This document shows, one piece after another, positions 35,180-49,200 of a stretch of DNA of 49,918 bases. The stretch covers positions 1 to 49,918 of the forward strand of contig JADNRV010000346.1 of assembly GCA_015499995.1 (NCBI GenBank), read 5' to 3'. The stretch is from Flammula alnicola (lineage: Eukaryota > Basidiomycota > Agaricomycetes > Agaricales > Strophariaceae). A program made the translations under genes and the position numbers. Under the pieces are notes generated by a model. That model did no database searches. It saw only the letters and a list, made by a program, of their open reading frames with translations, and had not been told where the DNA came from. Within the stretch, counting starts at the first letter, position 1, and each line of letters opens with the position of its first letter.

Positions 35180-36702
35180 TTACTTCACCAGGTCATCATT
35201 AGTCAGTTGACTGTAACGCGCCTGTAGACCACCGGGAAGGAAGCGGGCGAGATATCGTGCTCCTCCAATCCAGATGAACGCGCCGACCACAACGCCAAAA
35301 ATGGCGAGAATGAAGAACATATTACCAAAAGATGTTGATGGAGGAATGACATCCGTCTCTGAAGTGGAAGATACCTGGGAAGGCTCCGCAGTAACTTTAG
35401 TGGGTGGGGAGATTGTGCTAGTGATAAGCTCCTCAAGGTTTTCGGTCTTAGATACTATAGGCGTTCCAGTCAAGGCCGCATCGTCCTGTTAACAGATATA
35501 TTGGCTTTGTTGATACGAGATTTTTGGGCACAAGCAGAGCATTAAAGCTCAATGTGAAGGGGTACCTCATTTCCATCAGCATCCTTAACAGGTTCCACAG
35601 GCAACTGAACACACAACACCGTTAAAATTCGCAATAATGATAAGAGATTGTAAAACTTACTTCTCCGGAATCAGCGATGATAACGTCAATGGATGGGCGG
35701 TCTCCACTTCCTTTGGGCACCTTTTCTATGGAATAGGAAACACAATCAGTTGCCATGGGCGGCTATATCGACAAGAGCACAAACCAATTTTGGTAACAAT
35801 ATCCATGCCATCAAGGACTTTGCCAAAGACAACCTAAATGTGAGTTGTTAAGTACGATAAAACTACACTTTAGATTTAAAAGGCATACATGTCGCCCATC
35901 AAGCCAACCGGTGACGACGGTGCAGATGAAGAATTGAGACCCTGGTAGTCATTTATCAGCATCAGTGGTTAATTGTGAGATAACGGTGCTTACCGTTAGT
36001 ATCTTTGCCCGCGTTAGCCATAGAAAGAATGCCAGGACCGGTGTGACGGAGTTTGCTTATTGGGAGAGAGGTGAGCACTTATGAGCATTGACCAAGAGAC
36101 TAGATAGCGCGTACAAGTTCTCGTCAGCGAATTTGTCTCCGTAGATGGACTTCCGAAATAGAGGACGTTAGCAAACGAATTGATTTTGGTTCAGAAACAT
36201 ACCTTTCCGCCAGTGCCATCGCCACGGGTGAAGTCACCGCCCTGAATCCTGGTGAATTGTGTGAGTACTCCTGATACATTCAGTTGAGAAACCAATGAAC
36301 TCACATGAAGTCCTTGATGACACGGTGGAACTTGGAGCCCTTGTACCCGAAGCCGAGTTCTTCGCCGTCCTTGTTCTTGCCTGTAGCAAGAGCACGGAAG
36401 TTCTCAACGGTTTTGGGAACGGTCTATACAGGCAACTTAAAGGATGCCCTAACAAATTGCAAGCATTGCGAAACTCACTCCGCCAAAGAGACCTATGGTG
36501 ACTATAATTCAATTTAGTATGCCGTATTAATAAAATCGCTGTTCATGAAATACGCACTGCGTCCCAAATTCTCATCGCCGTGCTTGATGTCAAAGTAGAC
36601 TTTGTGGGTCACCTTGGGCCCTTTTGCAGCCTCTACGGACTGGGCACAGAAGAAAGCAGCGATGGAGACGACGACGAAGGCGAGAGAGACCCTGCCAAAC
36701 AT
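35180..36702 (-). CDS. ER-type cyclophilin (peptidyl-prolyl isomerase) with C-terminal membrane anchor
   Basis: Cyclophilin that isomerises Xaa-Pro bonds in the secretory pathway. The N-terminal signal peptide is [25 protein letters not shown]. The cyclophilin domain begins [19 protein letters not shown] and contains [20 protein letters not shown] (catalytic Arg, Phe, Gln), [31 protein letters not shown] (Trp and His of the cyclosporin pocket). All active-site residues are present. After the domain comes a Ser/Thr/Pro linker of about 50 residues, then a hydrophobic helix [19 protein letters not shown] and a short basic cytosolic tail. That makes it a type I membrane protein, unlike soluble human cyclophilin B. 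Introns are short and in phase; TAA at 35180-35182. Confidence 0.93.
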
Positions 36703-37039
36703 GGTGGTATAGAATAAGTAAAGAGTGTAGTGGAATATCGAGACGTGGCGACCTTTGGACCGATGCTTCCATCAGAAGTGTGGGAACAACTTATTTCCCC
36801 CTAACGGACCACAAATTCACATCGAATACTAACTCGCTAGTTTAAATATACTTGCTGTAGCTCATGCAAGAAAAACGCTACTACGCCGAACAACGATATT
36901 GGAAATTTAAAAAGACAGAATTGACCAACCACGACATCGACTGGTGAATGTTATGATTGAATACCAAATAAAGCGATGAATAATCGTATTTCCGAGTTGC
37001 AACCGGTGAGGAGGATAATAATTACATATGCTAACAAGA
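36703..37039. other. Intergenic between cyclophilin and DBP7
   Basis: 337 bp containing the cyclophilin promoter and the DBP7 3' UTR (both genes on the minus strand). No gene seen. Confidence 0.5.
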
Positions 37040-39584
37040 TCATCTGCCAATCAACTTCTCCAGATCATAGCCACCAGATATCTGAAATTCTGAAGCGCCT
37101 GTGCTAGCCATAACTCCTCCTTGTTTCGTAAGACGACCTTGTGCACGCACGATGGCCTGCATACGCTTTTCAGCATCGCCGCTGTGATCCCTTTCCCATT
37201 CCTTTGAGCCCTCAGGTTTATCTTTGTTGCTCGTCCGATGTGATTTGACTTTGGGAGCGTTCTTCTTGGGCACTTTCGTACCTCCAGGAACTTTGACCGA
37301 TTTTGGAGCTTCCCGCAAGGCGAAGGCCTTGGCCAAATGACCCATGTGGAGATTTCGGATGTGGAAAATATGCTTCTCGTTGGAAGGATGGGTAGCGTAT
37401 GCCCGCATATGAGAAAGGAAAGCTTTTCGAGCTAAAAGCGCGTCCTACATTAAGAATGTTAATTTGCGTACAAGCCGGTTCATAGACAGATCTCACCTCT
37501 TTGTTTTGTAACACCCAGCGCTCGAAGGCTAGCTGGACTTCCGTAGCACGTTCCTCATATTCTGAGCCTCTTCCTCCAAATCCTGAACGGAGAAGATCCT
37601 CGACTGAGACCCCCGTCAGAGAGACCTTCGCGTCAGCCTCGTCGCTTTGCATCTTGCCTTCGGCCCATTTGACCCAGTCCACTTCACTTGGAGCGACAAA
37701 ACTCCAGGCTTCACCCCCTTTTCCAGCACGCGCAGTTCGTCCGACTCGATGCACATATTCTGTGACACCGCCCTCGGTAGGAAGATCGTACTGGATAACG
37801 GCGCGCACGAACGGTAGATCCAAACCACGAGAGGCGACTGAAGTGCAGAAAAGTACCGAAGAGGTTTCTTGGGAAGGCTTGTTTTTCCCTTGGGGACCCG
37901 CGAATCCTTTTAGAGCGGCGAGACGCGCTGAGTTGGGGAGAGATCCATGAAGTCGGTATATAGACACATCTGGTAAAAGAGCGCACGTCGATTCGACTTT
38001 CTCGAAAGGTACTTTCCTCTCTGTCGACTTGAGATCCTCCTTATCAGAGTCGCTCTCTTCCGAGTCTTCATCCACCGGTTGGGGCTCTTCACTGTTCATT
38101 GAAGAACGTGCCAAGAGGTTCCAATGGAAATCTACAGAATCTGTACAGCTGAAGAAGACGATGATCTTTGACCCTCGTCGTACCTGTGTTTGCGCAATTA
38201 ATGTCCGTAGGAGCGCGACAAGGGCAACGAGTCGAAGCTTCAATGGTACTGTGATGTATTTTTGAGAGAGTTGCGAGGGAGGTGTAAACGACTCGGAAGT
38301 GGAACCTGCAATTATCGATTGCTCCAAGGACACAGGCGTTTCTTCGTCTTTGTCCACCTCCGTAGGTTTAATCATGAGGGGATTTTCCAGGGCCGTCCCT
38401 GCGAGCTTCTGAACGTCTTCTCGGATTGTGGCAGAACATAGGATAGTCCTCCTACGACGTTCCCAGTCCCAGCCCCCAACTTCCATGCTCTTTCCTTCTG
38501 CCATGGCCTGTTTGGCAAGTCGCCGCCGCCCGTCGAGGCCCTGGATGATACCTTTAATAGTCTCCTCGAAACCCAGTTCCATGAGTTGATCAGCTTCGTC
38601 AAGAATGAGCCAACGGCATTTTCCGACGTTGAAAGAAGAGGTATTTTGGAGGTGGTCAAGTAAACGGCCAGGAGTAGAGACAAGGATTGGAACACCTTTG
38701 CGTAACCGGGCTTTTTCGTGTGTCCGCGTAGCACCACCAACTAGTAGTCCAGAAACCAACCAGCGTGTCAATTGAGTTGATGTGTCTGGCTGGGATGTTG
38801 AGTCGTCTTCAGAGCGTAACCGCATTTTCAGGATGGCCTCGAGGACATCTGAAATTTGTTTCGCCAACTCGCGCGTCGGCGCAATGATCACAGCTAAGGT
38901 GCCTATTGACCTATCGATGTAGGACAATGAGCTAAGAGGAAGTAAATCCTGGATGATTGGCAGTAGGTACGACAAAGTCTTGCCGGACCCAGTCTGCGAT
39001 TGTAAAAAAACGTCCCGAGCACATTTTTCGGCGGAAGTAGAGAGAAGTATCGGAAGAGAGGCACGCTGAATAGCGGTAGGCTTTTGGATGGCCATCTTGG
39101 ATGTGAGATGGGATATAAGAAGTGGGTTGAGACCAAGCCCAGAAAATGTGGAAGAATCTAGAGGTGCATTGCTTGGGGCAGTTGCTTTAACCTCAGTCGT
39201 TTGTGCAGTGGGGATATCGACTTTGGGATTATAGGAAAAGAGTGACGATATTATTTGCGTTGGTCGTGAAGGTTGGGGTGGTTGCACTGGGGGTATATCT
39301 TCCGAATCTTCGACACGAACTCTTTTCCGAGGTCGATGGGAAGGCACAGATGCAGGCACGGATAAGGAGGGGCTGTGCGTTGGCTTTTCGTCAGTTCGTA
39401 CTTTGCGCTTCAATGTGCGTTTCGCTTTTAATCTGTTCAGAAAAGCGAAGGTGAGGGCGAGTATGTGGACCTTATTCAACACTGTTGCGTACCTTTCTGT
39501 CCATCGCCCGCCCTTTTTTCCAGAACCAGTTTTACTTGGAACGTAGTCGTCAGCTGCTATGTTGAGAATTAAATCATCATCCAT
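37040..39584 (-). CDS. DBP7: DEAD-box RNA helicase DBP7
   Basis: Nucleolar ATP-dependent RNA helicase for early 60S ribosomal subunit assembly (human DDX31). Three exons (39584-39493, 39432-37497, 37444-37040) sum to 2433 nt, 810 residues. The start [14 protein letters not shown] and GGRWTERLKAKR are family-typical. Motifs in order: Q motif [11 protein letters not shown], motif I SQTGSGKT, Ia PTRELAKQ, Ib STPGRLLDH, motif [13 protein letters not shown] (DEAD), motif [20 protein letters not shown]-type IV region ([13 protein letters not shown]), [23 protein letters not shown]. The C-terminus is basic. The first intron (39433-39492, 60 nt) contains no stop in frame; reading through adds 20 residues (about [16 protein letters not shown]) that break the conserved TER-LKAKR junction, so I exclude it. 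Divergent from ESA1. Confidence 0.96.
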
Positions 39585-39798
39585 TTTTTTTACAGACTGA
39601 ACGACGTTGGTCGGTCGTGCTGAAGCTATCTTTAAAATTAGTGTGTAAAGTTTCTATGTCCATAAACGGTTTTCACAAATGGATATTTACATAATATAAT
39701 TTTAGTCAGGTTATGGGTTTGTCAACCCAAAATGCGAGTCAGCTTTGGGGATTCGAGGCCACCTATTTCATTTTCTCCTTTCATTTCCTCGCTCCTGC
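39585..39798. promoter_or_regulatory. Divergent promoter region DBP7 / ESA1
   Basis: 214 bp between the start codons of DBP7 (minus) and ESA1 (plus). It must contain both promoters. An AT-rich core (about 39630-39705, including TTTTAAAATTAG-like and ATATAATATAATTTT-like sequence) is the likely nucleosome-free centre. Confidence 0.6.
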
Positions 39799-41662
<1,864 letters not shown>

Positions 41663-41765
41663 AGTCTATGTATTTCACTTTTGTTTGGATGTACAATTTA
41701 CAGTGGCTGAAGATCAAAACTGTCTGTATCATAGTATAATACCATGAATTTTTCCATAGCAGAAT

Positions 41766-42485
41766 CTACTCAGCCTCTGCTATTCCAGCTGGGTCTACGT
41801 CTTCAGTATGGTGATGAGTCCTATGGCGAATGTGTTCATGACCGTTGGCATCGTGTGTTAGATGTCGACGGCTGATTGTTGGGGAAGGAGGCTGAGACGC
41901 TGCGGGAGAGAATACGCCTACTCCTGAGAGCTTGAAGCTATTGTCTTCTCCTACATAGAAGACTGAAGGTTGAGAAAGCTGACTGGTATCATAAGTTTCA
42001 GAGGTGGAGTCGGAGAGCGGGCTACGTAGCCGGTTGTGAAGTGCATGATCAATCAGCGATTCATGATCTGAATCGCTGTAGGCCGAGTCTGACGAGGGAG
42101 AACTCGTGCCGTTTATTTGGATGGAAGGAGGATGTTGTGGTTGTGCATGGATAGTTGACTTGTCGCTCGTTGAGGCTTTAACGTCGTCGATGACCCCTAG
42201 TGTCCGCGCAATTCCATACGAGGCGATATCCTGGTATATAACTCAGTTAACGTAACACGTTCTCGAAGAATAGAAGGTGCGTACGAGCAATCCGAGAATG
42301 ACGATAGGGAGACTGACTAGAATCGCAAGAATGCGAAACGAATAGGCGATTTTGGCCACCCATGAGTTGGGCTCATAAAACCAGAGGTATTGGATGTAGT
42401 AAGCCCAAAGTGTCTGTGGCACTGACGAGGGCGAAATTTCAGATACACGGGAGGTGAGTTCGGATGCATAGAAGGAGATGTTCAT
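41766..42485 (-). CDS. Small single-pass membrane protein, unknown
   Basis: I do not recognise this family. Two exons (42485-42285 and 42230-41766, intron 54 bp with GTACGC donor and CAG acceptor) sum to 666 nt, 221 residues. The N-terminus (MNISFYASELTSRVSEISP) is hydrophilic, with aromatic residues following (LWAYYIQYLWFYEPNSW). One strong hydrophobic segment lies near residues 50-68 (FRILAILVSLPIVILGLL). The remaining 150 residues are Ser/Thr/Pro-rich and probably disordered, with SSPSSDSAYSDSDHESLIDH and a His-rich end (HEHIRHRTHHHTEDVD). The hydrophobic helix position suggests a tail facing the cytosol with many potential phosphorylation sites. Converges with ESA1, 103 bp apart. Confidence 0.65.
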
Positions 42486-43106
42486 CTCAGTAATGAATTT
42501 AAGCAGCCAAGTTGTAGATGTGATCGGAGTGAGAGTATAAGAAGCAAGTCCTTGGAAAAAGAAGAGATCGTGTGCTGTCGACTTTAAGGTGTAGACGGGT
42601 TCATTGAAACTTAAAGAATCTGGTTGAGTTCAGGAAGTTTGCTCTCGTGCCGCTATGATTCTGAATGGCGTCCTTGTGTCGATCACGTGGCGTACTACAA
42701 TCATAATGCAATGTCGACGACCTAAGACCTAAAGCTTGCGCATCGAGTCGCGTATGTATGATCGTGATTAAAAGGCCTAAGGACTGAACATAGGGTACAT
42801 AATACCATCCTTCTCAGTATTTTTTTTCTGCAAGCATAAATGTTTATTTTTCTCTATGCATACAGAGTCTAGAGTTTCCGAACCAATTCGTAAATAGTTC
42901 CATGAGAGTAGCGATGACATGCGTCGAGCACGGGAATGAGTAGAGAAGGGATAGAACCTAGGTATCATGTCTGTCTACGAAATACATGCGCGAAGTGCGA
43001 GAGCAAACAAAAGGGTACAGATCCAACAACAAAACAAGCCACAGATATCTGAGATGGGATAGGTGACGCGACGATAGATGGTCATGAGATGAAGAGATAG
43101 AAAAGA
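42486..43106. other. Intergenic between unknown membr. protein gene and CSL
   Basis: About 620 bp with the membrane protein gene promoter and CSL 3' UTR, both on the minus strand. An ATCACGTG-type E-box (GATCACGTGG near 42681) is the only distinct site seen. No gene. Confidence 0.5.
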
Positions 43107-46100
43107 TCAAGGATACATGGTATTCGAAGGGAAAACGACACCATCGGAGCGAATGAGGATGATCGGCCGTCGCTTGACGATTTGCGACTCTGGTGGTAGG
43201 CATCCCAATACCTCGGTGCATCGGACTTCGACATACGGCGAAGGCTCAGATCCAAAGAACACGCTAACAGGATCTGTCTTCGAGAAGTTCTCTCCATAAC
43301 GGTAAGCATTTTCGAGGCGTGGGGATTAGGCTTCGCTAGCACCGCTCGAGAAGACGCGCAGTTCGATTTGGGAGCCTCCGTGGCACGATCCGGAGGAAGG
43401 TACTTCACAACACCAGGGAAGGGCGTCACAGGTTTCGAGGGTATAGGGAACGAACCCGTCTGTGGTGCGTGTTGGTTGTCGAAAAGAACGGGAGGGACGT
43501 AGAAGTTGTAGCGGATTTGATCTATAATAAAATGTAAATAGGTATGACCAAGTATATAATTTTAATGTAAAATACTCACCAGTGCCAACAATAGTCCAGA
43601 CGCTTGTCTCGCCGATGTCGACTTGCCAGAGGGCTCCTGACGATGCTCCTGCGTCGCTCGACGATCCACGACGCGAAGAGACCGAGCCCGCAGAACTTGG
43701 TCGCCGCCTTCCCTTGCCGACAGGTTTGGCAATGCCACCAGCGCTTGAAGTCGAGCGCTTCTTCTTCATGACACGACCGCCGTCGTTCGAGGACAAGAAT
43801 TCCGAAGCTGAAGGCGATGCAGGAGCGCTGTCCACCTTTCCTGGGTGCGGGAAGTACTCGTTGGCACTTGAAGATCCTGCGGTTGGCGATATTGGTGAGC
43901 TTGGAAGGGCAGGAGAGTTGGCGCCATTGCCCTGGCTGGTGTTCCACTGCCGACCGTCGATGGGACGATAAGTGTTGACTTTCTCGCCCATGCAAGACAG
44001 GAAGGCACCCGTGACACCTGGCGTGCCGGGCTCAGGATGACCTTTATTGGGGTCGTAAACCTCAAAGGCAATCTTGTGAAGTTGGGACACAGGGTCGCCA
44101 CAGACTTCGCCTGGAGAGCAATAGTGGTCTGCGATGCCTTTCGCACCTTCTTGCAAACCTCCGCCGACGACAGTGGTTTGATGGTCCACCTTGCGGATGA
44201 TCAGGACAGGACTGACGACGCCAGAGGTCAGACACTGCAACACCACAGTCTGGTTGTAGTATACGGGGATTTGCGATCCATTGTTGGTAAAAGAGATCGC
44301 ATTGGGAGGAGGCGAAGGGTAGTCGGGTTGTGGGGGAGGAGGCGGTGGCGCATCAAGCCCTGCACCGCCGGCTTGTTGACATCGACAATGTACATCACGA
44401 AAGGGTCTAGATTTTATGTTCAGACTATTATGCTTTTGGATATCAAAATTCATGTCTTACCCCAGCTGGCAGTGCGTGCGATGAAGGAAGGAGTGGTCGA
44501 TCGCGATCGTTGGTCAAGGCCCATTAACGGAGCTCCATCAGACCCCTTGAAGGAAGATCCTGACCAGAGACACAGAGGTATTTCGTGGACACAGTCTGGG
44601 AACGCAGACGGTGGAACAACGATATCGTTGAGCCATGATTGATGCAAACTATTAGATCACGAAAACGTCAATTTCCCCATGCCTCCAGATAAATTTAAAA
44701 AATTACTGACGTTCCAAATTTTTCGCACTCTGCCTTTTCTTGCTCGGTTTGCTGATGACTTTGATGGACGACTGGGGAATACACCAATGACCCGTTCAGG
44801 TTCATCGTCTGATGCTGGTGCAGTGATTTTGACAAGAGCTTCAACCTTTTTCTTCTTTTCGTCGACGTCGGAAATAAAAGCTGTTTGCCAACACAACGTC
44901 CAATGTAGGTCGTCCCTGTGGGAGGATCGCTAACATCAAATGACTTCCCGGAAGATCCTGTCCACTCGATGGTGCCTTCTTGTGGAGCAGGTTCACCCGA
45001 GATAGAGACAACCACCCGTGGTGGGCAGAGTTTTGGATCTTCTCCGCGACGAATAACATCAGTCCACCATGAGTTGCCAATCATGATGGCGGTCGGAGGC
45101 GGGCAGAGGAATCTAGGAAGAACGGTAAGAAAGAGAATATCAAGATGTAAATTAACACCAACCGCTTTTCGGTACCGTATGACTTCTGGGCGACCTTGCT
45201 CGACATGACAATAACGGTTCGCTCTCCAAAGGCCAGTCTGTTGGGCGTCCGGACATACTGATCAAGGAATGGGCTAAAATAAAATTAGATTTTTAAAAAA
45301 AAAATAACTAGCGGGCCATATTTACCGAATGAAGGTTTGTAAATCGTTGGAAGCGCCCATGATAGGGTGGCCTTGAAGTTTCATGCGTGCCAAAGTTTCG
45401 TCGACGGTATGCATCCTCATCTCGGGATGAGAATTGCTGAGGTAGTGCATGTCGTCGTAACCAGGATTCTCGCGGAAAGAGTGTGTAGCATGAGGTGCGA
45501 CCCCTCGCAAAAGGTCAGACCCATGACCGTTAGGCATGCCATGCGAAGGCACACCTGAAGGCGGTCCGTGGGGTGGTTATAACGATCAGGAGGGAAGCGG
45601 CCAAGACGATCATTGAAGTGTTGCATGGCACCTGGACCAAAGGGAAGCCCGTTGTTCATACTCCAATCGCATAATCGTCAGGGTATTCTGTATGGTACCC
45701 GTTGCTACCGACACCTGGCAGACGACGGGACTCATGGATATCATTGAAGCCCTGGGGCGGATAATCCTTTCCTGCGACAGACGGAGGGAATCCAGGGGGT
45801 GATGCAAGCTGGTGACAGAGTCGGATGGGGTGAGAGGCGAACACCTTGCCACTGCTGAGGTTGGTGATAATGTCGTACGGATTGCCGCCATTCGATCCGT
45901 TAAATGATGGACGGAATCTGCAAACGACGCGTGCGAATAGATGCCTTCCGAGTTCATTCCAAAACTAGGACCTAGTGAAGAGGAAGAGGACGCGTTGGTG
46001 CGGTATCGTTGCGAGTTGAAGGATGTAGGAGAAGTGGAGTCATTAAAAAGATTGTAGTTTGAGTGGTCTGCGGTGTCCATGGAGTCTGACTGGTCGAATG

Positions 46101-46254
46101 GATGTGCTGAGATGACCGTTAATATGGGGTGGCCTGCAGGTGACGAGGCAGACACATTCTCGCTGTTGTGCATGTTGAAGGACTGGTCGAGGTCCTGCGG
46201 AGGGTAGAGGGTATGCTGGGGCTGGGAGCTGGGCGGAGAGAAGTCGAGCGACAT
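43107..46254 (-). CDS. CSL-family transcription factor (Su(H)/RBPJ/LAG-1 type), frame broken in this sequence
   Basis: Nuclear DNA-binding protein of the CSL family (fungal Cbf11/Cbf12 relatives). From ATG 46254 (MSLDFSPPSSQPQ) a long disordered N-terminus precedes the Rel-like N-terminal domain: VAQKSYGTEKRFLCPPP, YIGRCVGKQL then FISDVDEKKKK, IKVISKPSKKRQSAKNLE, and STISLFHRLRSQTVSTKYL. The beta-trefoil follows (VVLQCLTSGVVSPVLIIRKVD, DPVSQLHKIAFEVYDPN, with a Ser-rich insertion), then DQIRYNFYVPPVLF and a C-terminal Ig/TIG region (YGENFSKTDPVSVFFGSEPS) ending RSDGVVFPSNTMYP at TGA 43107-43109. Each block is intact, but successive blocks lie in different frames at about 45915, 45663, 45571, 44877, 44766, 44562, 44369 and 43298, always as if one base were missing, usually in a short homopolymer. 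Genuine introns lie elsewhere (for example GTCAGT donor after KNLE). Homology is certain; the coding state is not. Confidence 0.85.
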
Positions 46255-49200
46255 TTTTTTGTCCCGTGGTAGGCGATGTCTGGGAGATCCCAACGGTTGA
46301 GTTCTGACTGTGGTGGACGAGAAGTGAGTATTGGTGAATGAGCAGGATTGTCGTTCATTCCACTTTCTGATCGCCGCGCGGGAGATGCCGATGTTGTCAA
46401 TGTCGAATTTATGGCAGCACACACAACACGGCTCACTCACCGACCGTTATTTTCTGCTGCTTTATGTACTCGGTTCCAAGTACGATATCGGCTTCCTCTC
46501 TCCCTCGATGATGTCAAGGGCTTGCGGTTCTCGCTGTGTTATTTCCCTGAGTCGGCGAAGGTCAGTTCTCCAGCGACATAAAAGTTATCACCATTGGCTT
46601 ACCTCCTTGAAAGGCAAGTCTGTCCTCCTTTTCAGGCGCTCTTGATGTCGGTGTTTGTCAAAGGCTGTTGCGAACCCTGGGCCGACCCTTGCTTTAAGAG
46701 TCCTTGCGACAGGTGCGCAATTGGATGCACTTGGGCAGGACCAAATGGACGTAAATGTAACAAAAGAGGGTCTCTTAGATTCTCAATGTTGATCGTCTTT
46801 TATCAGAACGATGCCTTGCCCCGAACTCTATTTCGACCGCTTGACATGACCGCGGAATCCGCTGAATCCACTCGAGATCAGAGATTTACCTCCGTTCTGC
46901 AAGTTGTTATCTTGAACACATATCCAACCTAATCTCAATATTAGTCACATATTTTCCCACATTCTCGCGCCTCTGCGCTTCAGCCTATCGGTTTCCCTCT
47001 CTTTCCCTCTCCGTACGTACCGTTCCCGCTCCGAAACCCTCACCCCGGCGCCCGATTGGACGTGTCGTCGTTTTCTTCCAACATCCACGTGGAACTCGTG
47101 TTGCCGTGTCGGCGGAAATACATGATGGAATCTGATCACTTCTTCGATCGCTCCCATGACCGATCTCAATAGCATTTCGGCAATGTCCGCTATTTATGTT
47201 TCCAAGATTTGCGCTCATTTGCGCCAACAGGCTGGAGGCTTTCAGACGTCCCATCGCCAGATCCACCCAAGGTTGTCCACCCTCTCGCCAATTACATTCT
47301 CCTTCAGGTCCAAAAATTAATTCTTACTCGGTTTTGGCGTCGCCAGCTTCTGCGATAACTGCTACCGCCATCCCCGGAAAGTATCTGGACATTGCAAGAC
47401 TTGGGCGGCAGGATCTAAGAATATCGAGAGCCCTAGTAATCGAAACCACTGCAAGTCAACATTCAGTACCTGTCCCAAGACTGTATAAACAATACTGAAG
47501 CATTCAGTGAGGCCAGCTCCTTGGGTCAAAGGTATTTTCGCGCTGCTTCAAAAAGCCTACGACTTGGATCGTGCCTGCATTTGATGGAAATCGTTGGAGA
47601 AAGCTTGTTTTTGCGAAGCCTAGACATTCAATGAGGGACTTCTAAAGCCCCTACGAAGACACCCAAAAACATCACTCGGTTGGCAGATACTTCAAAAAAT
47701 ACCGTCCTTCAACAATCGCGGGTGTAACCGAGAAGGTAGGAATGACGGCATTGACGCCGTCCGCAGGATTGAATAAAGTGCTGCACATGGACGATTTTGA
47801 TCACGCGCCGGCAGAATGAGGGCGTGCCTACGTCGCCAAAATACTCGTTCTTTTCAATTAAAGATCAAGGCAAGGACTTATTGGAATCGGAAGCTTCACA
47901 ACACATACATCATATGTTGACGACTGCATTGCACCCAGCAGTCGGTGGCTGCTCGTCGAGTTCATGTCTCGGGCATTTCGGAAGCATCTAAAGTATCGTT
48001 TGAGCACAGAAGGGCAGCACAACGTGAACAGACTAACCTCGAACACCTTGGTAAGCTGACTGTGCCTGATCTACTTCTGAAAATACATCAAGCATCCAAG
48101 TGATGGGAGCACAAGTCGAGACAATATTTGGGAAGATGCACCCAAGAGATTGTCACTACCAAGACAAGATATTTCGGAAACTACTGCGCAAAGATGCATA
48201 TTCGTCAGCTGGAGCAAAGAAAGCAAAAATAGCTCGACTTATCACCTCTCCTAACCATGTGCCATAAGCATGCCAGCTTTGACAAACTCTCAGATGGAGA
48301 TGTTTGTTTAGAGAACACAATCTAAAGAGGCCGTCTTGACAAGTGCTGATGACAAGGATGACTAGCCACATTCGATGATGCCTTGTCGGGAGTGTAAACA
48401 ATGTTAGAATTCACGATTCGATCATGGGAAGATTTAGGTGGTCACTTGTTTCCGCCGGGAACCCTCCAAATGTGAACGAGAATTACGCTACTCACAAATG
48501 AATTGTTCCTTGATGGATATGGTATCAGGAAAGGGGTGGATGTTTAATCAGGTTAATCAGGTTACGCACCACGGATGATGACCATCTTGCAGCACCGGGT
48601 GACTTTCCAAGTAAGCCGATAATTCAAGTTCCAAAACCAAATCTAAACCGGAGAATGAAAAAAGGGTCACAACAGGGTTGGTGATTTCAAGGTACGGACC
48701 AAATTTAGAGTTTAGAAACCAGCCGCCATGTCACGGCATTTCGGCGAGGACCCTTTCTAGAGTGGAATAGGTTAGAAATTCAAGTTGGCCTTATGGACCC
48801 ACTGGGGCCACAGGATGATTGGCATGGCAGAACAAGCCGTTGGATATAGCCATGTGTCCTGAACCGCCGGACCGCCGCCTCAGATTTCATATCGCGCCTT
48901 GTCGATTGCTAATGCCGCATCCTAAACACAAAAGAAAGTAAATCAAAATTTGGACTCGTTATTATTGTTAATTTTTAGAAACTTACCATGACCACAATTA
49001 AAGAAATGTCAGTTGTCGCTGAAACATAACGTATTGTTGTAGGATGATTGCTGTCTGATCGATGAAAGCTGTTAACTCATCTCCAAGAGACATACATACA
49101 TTCTGATATTCTGATGATTCTCCACCCTCCCCGAGAGTATTTTGGGGGTGCTGGGCTTGAAAACCGTCGGCAGGAACAGGGTATAGATTACTCCCGTGGT

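Noticed and set aside
43290..43360. A 53-nt intron starting GTGCTA to explain the last CSL frame change
   Set aside because: It restores the frame but removes the conserved YGEN of the C-terminal domain, and its acceptor is poor; a missing base explains it better.
45558..45650. A 51-nt intron (GTGTGC ... GCGAG) to explain one CSL frame change
   Set aside because: The phases do not match: the upstream exon would end in phase 0 while the downstream block needs phase 1.
47196..47498. 100-codon frame starting MFPRFALICANRLEAF, like a mitochondrial presequence
   Set aside because: It leads to no recognisable domain and no convincing splice continuation was found.
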